Positions 60,194-64,000 of a DNA stretch of 64,000 nucleotides are shown piece by piece. The stretch comes from Candidatus Pristimantibacillus lignocellulolyticus (lineage in GTDB: Bacteria; Bacillota; Bacilli; Paenibacillales; Paenibacillaceae), in NCBI GenBank assembly GCA_023639215.1, contig CP097899.1, forward strand, positions 4,460,001-4,524,000, in the 5' to 3' direction. Both the position numbers and the translations under genes were made by a program. The notes beneath the pieces were generated by a model. That model saw only the letters and a list, made by a program, of their open reading frames with translations, was not told the DNA's origin and ran no database searches. Positions within the stretch are counted from its first letter, which is position 1, and each line of letters starts with the position of its first letter.

Positions 60194-61348
60194 CTAATTC
60201 TCCCTCAGATGAGAATATTGGTTTGTATGTAATAACTCTATTTCATACAATTTACTCATTTTCTCTTGAATTACAGATTTTGAATATTGGTGAACTATTT
60301 CTTTATTATGTTGACCAAATGTTATGCGCTTCTTCCTATCATTTGAAAGAGACTGAATAGCTTGAGCAATATCCTTGGCATTATGACCAACTAATATTCC
60401 ATTAAAATTATTAATTACCAAGTCTCGATTCCCTCTACATGAAGTGGCAATTATAGGTAATTCAGACGCCATCGCTTCTAATATATTGAGTGGTAGCCCT
60501 TCTTGCAAAGACGTAGAAATAACAATATCAGACAATCCCATTAGATTATCAACATCATTACGGTATCCAAGAAATTTTATAGTATCTTCAAGATTGGCAT
60601 CTTTGACTAATTGTTTAAGATGCACTTCAAGTATACCGGTACCTACTAATAACAATTTCATAGGACTACCAGTATCTACTAAAGACATAGCTTCAATCAG
60701 TAATTTTTGATTTTTTCTAATACTAAGTTCCCCGACATAGATTATAATCTGATCATTTGATGCATAACCATATTGTTTTCTTAACTGGTCCTTTTTTTCA
60801 ATAGAAACTGATTTGAATTTCCCAGTATCTATCCCTACTCCAGGGACATATTGAACCTGTGAAGATAATAATTTATCTTTAGCTGTATTTTCATCTTCTT
60901 TATTAATTGTGATAATACAATCTGTGAATCTAGAAAGAAATTTTTCAATTTGAAAATATATTAACCAATTCTTCCTTGGAGCACCTTTAAAAAAATGAAA
61001 ACCATGAGCTGTATAAATCACTCTAGTACCTTTCTTTCTAGTTTTCCTAGCTGCTAATCTTGTAATTGCACCACCTGAAGGAGATTGAGTATGAATTAAA
61101 TCAAAATGTTGCTTTTGAAGTAATTTTTCTAATTCCCTCAAAGCCTTAACATTTTGAAAACTAAATGGACTTCGATCAAAATTAATATGATGTTTTGTAA
61201 CTCTAGGATCATCAAATTTATCTAGATCATCGCCGAAATTTGCAGCAACATGAACTTCATGTCCCAATTGTAATAAAACTTCATAATCTGAATGACCAAA
61301 TTTATAAAAATGTCGACCTAAATGTACAGATATTAATACTTTTGCCAC
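60194..61348 (-). CDS. Glycosyltransferase family 4 (PglA/WbnK-like)
   Basis: 384 residues; GTG at 61348 eight bases after GGAGG is preferred to ATG at 61366, which precedes the RBS. The protein then starts MAKVLISVHLGRHFYKFG. HSPSGG-like HTQSPSGGAITRLAARK, VIYTAHGFHFFKGAP, GVGIDTGKFK, LLLVGTGILEVHLKQLV, SDIVISTSLQEGLPLNILEA (E-x7-E). The AHGFHF motif is common in enzymes that add the second sugar to a lipid-linked HexNAc. Confidence 0.88.
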   Translation of the reverse strand: MAKVLISVHLGRHFYKFGHSDYEVLLQLGHEVHVAANFGDDLDKFDDPRVTKHHINFDRSPFSFQNVKALRELEKLLQKQHFDLIHTQSPSGGAITRLAARKTRKKGTRVIYTAHGFHFFKGAPRKNWLIYFQIEKFLSRFTDCIITINKEDENTAKDKLLSSQVQYVPGVGIDTGKFKSVSIEKKDQLRKQYGYASNDQIIIYVGELSIRKNQKLLIEAMSLVDTGSPMKLLLVGTGILEVHLKQLVKDANLEDTIKFLGYRNDVDNLMGLSDIVISTSLQEGLPLNILEAMASELPIIATSCRGNRDLVINNFNGILVGHNAKDIAQAIQSLSNDRKKRITFGQHNKEIVHQYSKSVIQEKMSKLYEIELLHTNQYSHLREN

Positions 61349-61370
61349 TAATTTTTCCTCCAACATGTTT

Positions 61371-62567
61371 TCATGTAACTCTAATATTAAACGTAACTGT
61401 TTCCATTACTTTTTCGCATAATAACGTCGCGTCTTCTACTGTATCTGATGTAGCAATCACATATCCAATACGATCAACGCTACTTTTAATAATTCCTACT
61501 TGGTCTCCTTTTGATTTATTGATTATAACTTCCTTTACACCAGGAATAGAAAGCGATTCTTCTATTCCTTGAAAATCTTCAAGAGTCCCTTGTGGAGTAA
61601 CAAAATACTTTATTACTGCTGAATTATGTTTACTTGAATTTAATGTAACCTCTTCACCTACTGCAATTCGAATGCATAATTCCACCATATCGATTCCAGT
61701 AGACAATGGTACTAGATGTGTAGTTATGTTATCTCCACCTAATCTTGCTCCCACCTCAACAATTTTTGGACCATCATTAGTAACAATAATTTCAGTATGT
61801 GACGGTCCAATATTTATTCCTAGCGCCTCTACTGCTTCTTGTGTTAACTCTATAATTTTCTGTAATATATCAAAAGATAACTTTGATGGTTGTGCATGTC
61901 CTAATTCTACAAAGTGAGGTGCGCCTGTAGTTAACTTGTCTGTAATCTGGATAACGTGACACTTTCCATTAATACTAATTGTTTCAACACTAACTTCAGT
62001 ACCTTCCATAAATTCTTCTATTAATAACACACCATTTTTCGAATTAGTTATACTATGTTGATAAGCATCTTCAACTTCTTCATAATTGGAAGTATCATGT
62101 ATAAGGAAAATACCACGACTACCAGAATTATCTGATGGCTTCACAATAACCTTCGTTGTGTACTTTTTTAAAGCGGATTCGAATTCCACTCTATTTTTTA
62201 CAACATCGAATTTAGGAATTGCTATATTTTTCACATCTAGTCTTTTTCTCATAGCTGCTTTATTTGTAGTATGTTTAGCAGTCTCTACAGTAACGCTATT
62301 AAGCTTCATTTTTTGGGATACAGTAGCGACTGTCATCATTGGCATATCACTTGCTAATGTCATAATCCCATCAATATTACTAGATTGTGCGTACACTAAT
62401 ACATCATCAATTTCATTAACACTAATTATTTTAAATTCATCAGCATATCTAAGTCCTATTGCAAGAGGATTCATGTCTACTGCAATTACATACAAACCCA
62501 ATTGCTTAGCTTTTTTAATTGCTGGTAATTGTAAAATACTTGCACCTAATATCATAATTTTCTTCAT
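61371..62567 (-). CDS. ATP-grasp domain ligase in polysaccharide locus
   Basis: 398 residues. The N-terminal Rossmann-like region (IMILGASILQLPAIKKAKQL, VIAVDMNPLAIGLRYAD) resembles PurK/CPSase-like preATP-grasp domains. The ATP-grasp fold has KVIVKPSDNSGSRGIFLIHD, VLLIEEFMEGTEVSVE, GPSHTEIIVTNDGPKIVEVG and ARLGGDNITTHLV (Glu, Asn metal ligands). The C-terminal part is a D-x-G-rich domain. ATP-grasp enzymes join carboxylates to amines or thiols. A role in attaching an amino acid or making an unusual sugar amide is suggested by position. Confidence 0.85.
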   Translation of the reverse strand: MKKIMILGASILQLPAIKKAKQLGLYVIAVDMNPLAIGLRYADEFKIISVNEIDDVLVYAQSSNIDGIMTLASDMPMMTVATVSQKMKLNSVTVETAKHTTNKAAMRKRLDVKNIAIPKFDVVKNRVEFESALKKYTTKVIVKPSDNSGSRGIFLIHDTSNYEEVEDAYQHSITNSKNGVLLIEEFMEGTEVSVETISINGKCHVIQITDKLTTGAPHFVELGHAQPSKLSFDILQKIIELTQEAVEALGINIGPSHTEIIVTNDGPKIVEVGARLGGDNITTHLVPLSTGIDMVELCIRIAVGEEVTLNSSKHNSAVIKYFVTPQGTLEDFQGIEESLSIPGVKEVIINKSKGDQVGIIKSSVDRIGYVIATSDTVEDATLLCEKVMETVTFNIRVT

Positions 62568-62587
62568 CGCATAATCTCCTGAAATAA

Positions 62588-63172
62588 TTATTGACGATAT
62601 ACATTTTTTGGAATTAATAAGATTTTGACAGTCAGAACTATGATTTTTATATCAAATAACAGAGACATATGTTTCACATAATAAATATCATTCTGTAGCT
62701 TTTCTTTCGTCCCTACTGCATTACGATGTATCGCTTGGTTATACCCAGTTATACCTGGTCTTACTGTATGAATCACTTTTTCTTCTTCAGTGTATTCATC
62801 AACCCAATTCGCAGAGTCTGGTCTGGGACCGATAAATGACATATCTCCCTTTAAAACATTAAATATTTGAGGTAATTCATCGATGCTGGTTTTTCTTAAT
62901 AATCTTCCAACCTTTGTGATTCTGCTATCATCCTCTGAATTAAAAGTTGAACCATCTTCTAATCTAATATCTGGAGCATTTACATACATCGATCTCAATT
63001 TATACATTCTAAATATCTCTCTGTTTTTCCCTATACGTTGTGCATAATAGAATGCTGGACCTTTTTCTTCTAATTTAATTGCAACTATAGCTAATAAAAT
63101 AATAATTCCAGCAAAAGGCGATAGAATTAATGAAATCAATATATCAAACATTCTTTTAGATTGTTGGTACAT
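62588..63172 (-). CDS. Initiating sugar-1-phosphate transferase (PglC-like)
   Basis: 194 residues, the short monotopic form. An N-terminal re-entrant membrane helix (RMFDILISLILSPFAGIII) is followed by RIGKNREIFRMYKLRSMYV, LRKTSIDELPQIFNVLKG, DMSFIGPRPD and the late VRPGITGYNQAIHRN. It transfers a phosphosugar from a UDP-sugar to undecaprenyl phosphate. Adjacent PglD-like acetyltransferase and aminotransferase genes point to UDP-diacetylbacillosamine or a similar sugar. Confidence 0.9.
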   Translation of the reverse strand: MYQQSKRMFDILISLILSPFAGIIILLAIVAIKLEEKGPAFYYAQRIGKNREIFRMYKLRSMYVNAPDIRLEDGSTFNSEDDSRITKVGRLLRKTSIDELPQIFNVLKGDMSFIGPRPDSANWVDEYTEEEKVIHTVRPGITGYNQAIHRNAVGTKEKLQNDIYYVKHMSLLFDIKIIVLTVKILLIPKNVYRQ

Positions 63173-63186
63173 GTCTTACTCCTCAA

Positions 63187-63849
63187 TTATATTAAGTCAG
63201 TACTTATTTTCCGATCTAAGACTATGCTTTTTTGTGGCACAATAACTTGGTACTCTTCAGTAGACTCTGAAACATATGAGCTTGCTCCTATTAATGAATA
63301 ATTAGCAATTTTAAGATGATTTTTAACTGTACAATTGTTCCCCAAGAAGCAGTTGTTACCTACCTCTACAAATCCTGATAAACTAGTACCTACAGATAAA
63401 CTATTAAAATTCCCGACTACATTGTTGTGTGAAACATTTACACTATTCCAAATGATGTTCCCTGAACCAATCGTTGAATATGGAGCTACTACTACATTTT
63501 CCATAATAATGTTTCCTTCACCAATAACTGAGTTAGATGAAATAACAGCTGTGGAATGTATATAGTTTATAACCCTATAACCATATTTTTTTATTTTCCT
63601 ATATAATTTTTCGCGAATTGTATTCATTTTACTGTATCCAACTCCGAGAATAATGTCATACTCATTAACTGGATAACTTTTCGTTAACTCTTCTAATGCA
63701 ATGAGCGGTATATTATCGAAGTACTCCGTTTCTACATAATCTTTTTCTACTGAGTATGCAATTACTTCTAGTTCTGTATCAACTTCAATATAATATCTTA
63801 TTAATCGAGAATACTCGGTGTTTCCTATAATAATTATTTTTTTGTTCAT
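63187..63849 (-). CDS. PglD/NeuD-like sugar N-acetyltransferase
   Basis: 220 residues. Residues 1-75 form a small Rossmann-like domain (IIIIGNTEYSRLIRYYIEV, YDIILGVGYSKMNTIREKL) that binds the UDP-sugar; residues 90-215 form a left-handed beta helix (HSTAVISSNSVIGEGNIIM, GNIIWNSVNVSHNNVVGNFN, VEVGNNCFLGNNCTVKNH) with the catalytic His likely in SVNVSHNN. It should acetylate the 4-amino group of a UDP-4-amino sugar. Confidence 0.88.
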   Translation of the reverse strand: MNKKIIIIGNTEYSRLIRYYIEVDTELEVIAYSVEKDYVETEYFDNIPLIALEELTKSYPVNEYDIILGVGYSKMNTIREKLYRKIKKYGYRVINYIHSTAVISSNSVIGEGNIIMENVVVAPYSTIGSGNIIWNSVNVSHNNVVGNFNSLSVGTSLSGFVEVGNNCFLGNNCTVKNHLKIANYSLIGASSYVSESTEEYQVIVPQKSIVLDRKISTDLI

Positions 63850-63878
63850 CTATTAATCACCTAGTTAATTTTTCTACA

Positions 63879-64000
63879 CTACTTATTTATTTTTATCAGT
63901 TGTAATAAGTTAAAGACAATATGTTCAATTTCTTCATATGTTAATTGAGTATTCAGCGGCAATGTAATTTCATTTTTAAACATTTCGTAAGCATTTGGGT
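63879..64000 (-). CDS. DegT/DnrJ/EryC1-type sugar aminotransferase, C-terminal end (cut by window edge)
   Basis: The last 40 codons are visible: NAYEMFKNEITLPLNTQLTY then EEIEHIVFNLLQLIKINK and TAG. The LPLNTQLT-x-E-x-I/V-E segment is the usual C-terminus of PglE/DegT PLP aminotransferases that make 4-amino-UDP-sugars. It stands 30 bases before the PglD-like gene, completing the PglE-PglD-PglC order. Confidence 0.85.
   Translation of the reverse strand, partial: PNAYEMFKNEITLPLNTQLTYEEIEHIVFNLLQLIKINK

Overview
The window is low-G+C chromosomal DNA from an endospore-forming Firmicute, most likely Paenibacillaceae (a Paenibacillus relative). The evidence is the spore gene set (cotE, spoVK, a YaaH/SleL-like cortex hydrolase, a Ger(x)C remnant) and the gene order cotE - amidoligase - mutS - mutL - methyltransferase - miaA - hfq - ponA - spoVK - ynbB-like - glnR - glnA. 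AGGAGG ribosome binding sites with ATG, TTG or GTG starts are used throughout. I see no tRNA, rRNA or CRISPR.

Layout. 0-11 kb is an accessory zone: a polysaccharide deacetylase tail, small or hypothetical proteins, a Ku-LigD end-joining operon, and many decayed genes (two further ligD remnants, a glutamine-rich coiled-coil gene and its broken copy, a Ger(x)C fragment, an IS3-type transposase tail fused to a GNAT tail, a truncated kinase). It also holds a TetR/SDR pair with a palindromic operator. 11-32 kb is a conserved core on the minus strand: secreted metallopeptidase, glnRA, ynbB-like lyase, spoVK, YdcF, DUF402, PBP1A, hfq, miaA, a methyltransferase, mutL, mutS, amidoligase and cotE. 32-51 kb is mixed housekeeping: an ArAE-type membrane protein, a nitrate/sulfonate/thiamine-type ABC importer, an M32 carboxypeptidase, HesB-like and DUF309 proteins, a two-gene membrane/YxcD operon, the GH18 enzyme, msrA, a G+C-rich permease of foreign look, TetR, RlmI-like and RluA-like RNA modification enzymes, CapA, MarR and TspO. 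51-64 kb is a minus-strand Wzx/Wzy-type surface polysaccharide locus running from an aminotransferase (cut by the right edge) through PglD-like acetyltransferase, PglC-like sugar transferase, ATP-grasp ligase, three glycosyltransferases, polymerase, O-acetyltransferase, flippase, UDP-sugar dehydrogenase and galU to VanZ.

Non-coding structure is unusually rich. A recurring mRNA-leader hairpin (ACTTTTC arm pairing with GAAAAGT directly before AGGAG) precedes glnA (three tandem copies), ponA, mutS and the GH18 gene. A ~185-bp MITE-like repeat family occurs in tandem at two distant loci, each time at the stop codon of a gene. There is a 51-bp tandem array and a 207-bp inverted-repeat element between mutL and mutS. 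The leader element, the ligD/coiled-coil duplications and the amidoligase beside cotE are the best candidates for undescribed biology.
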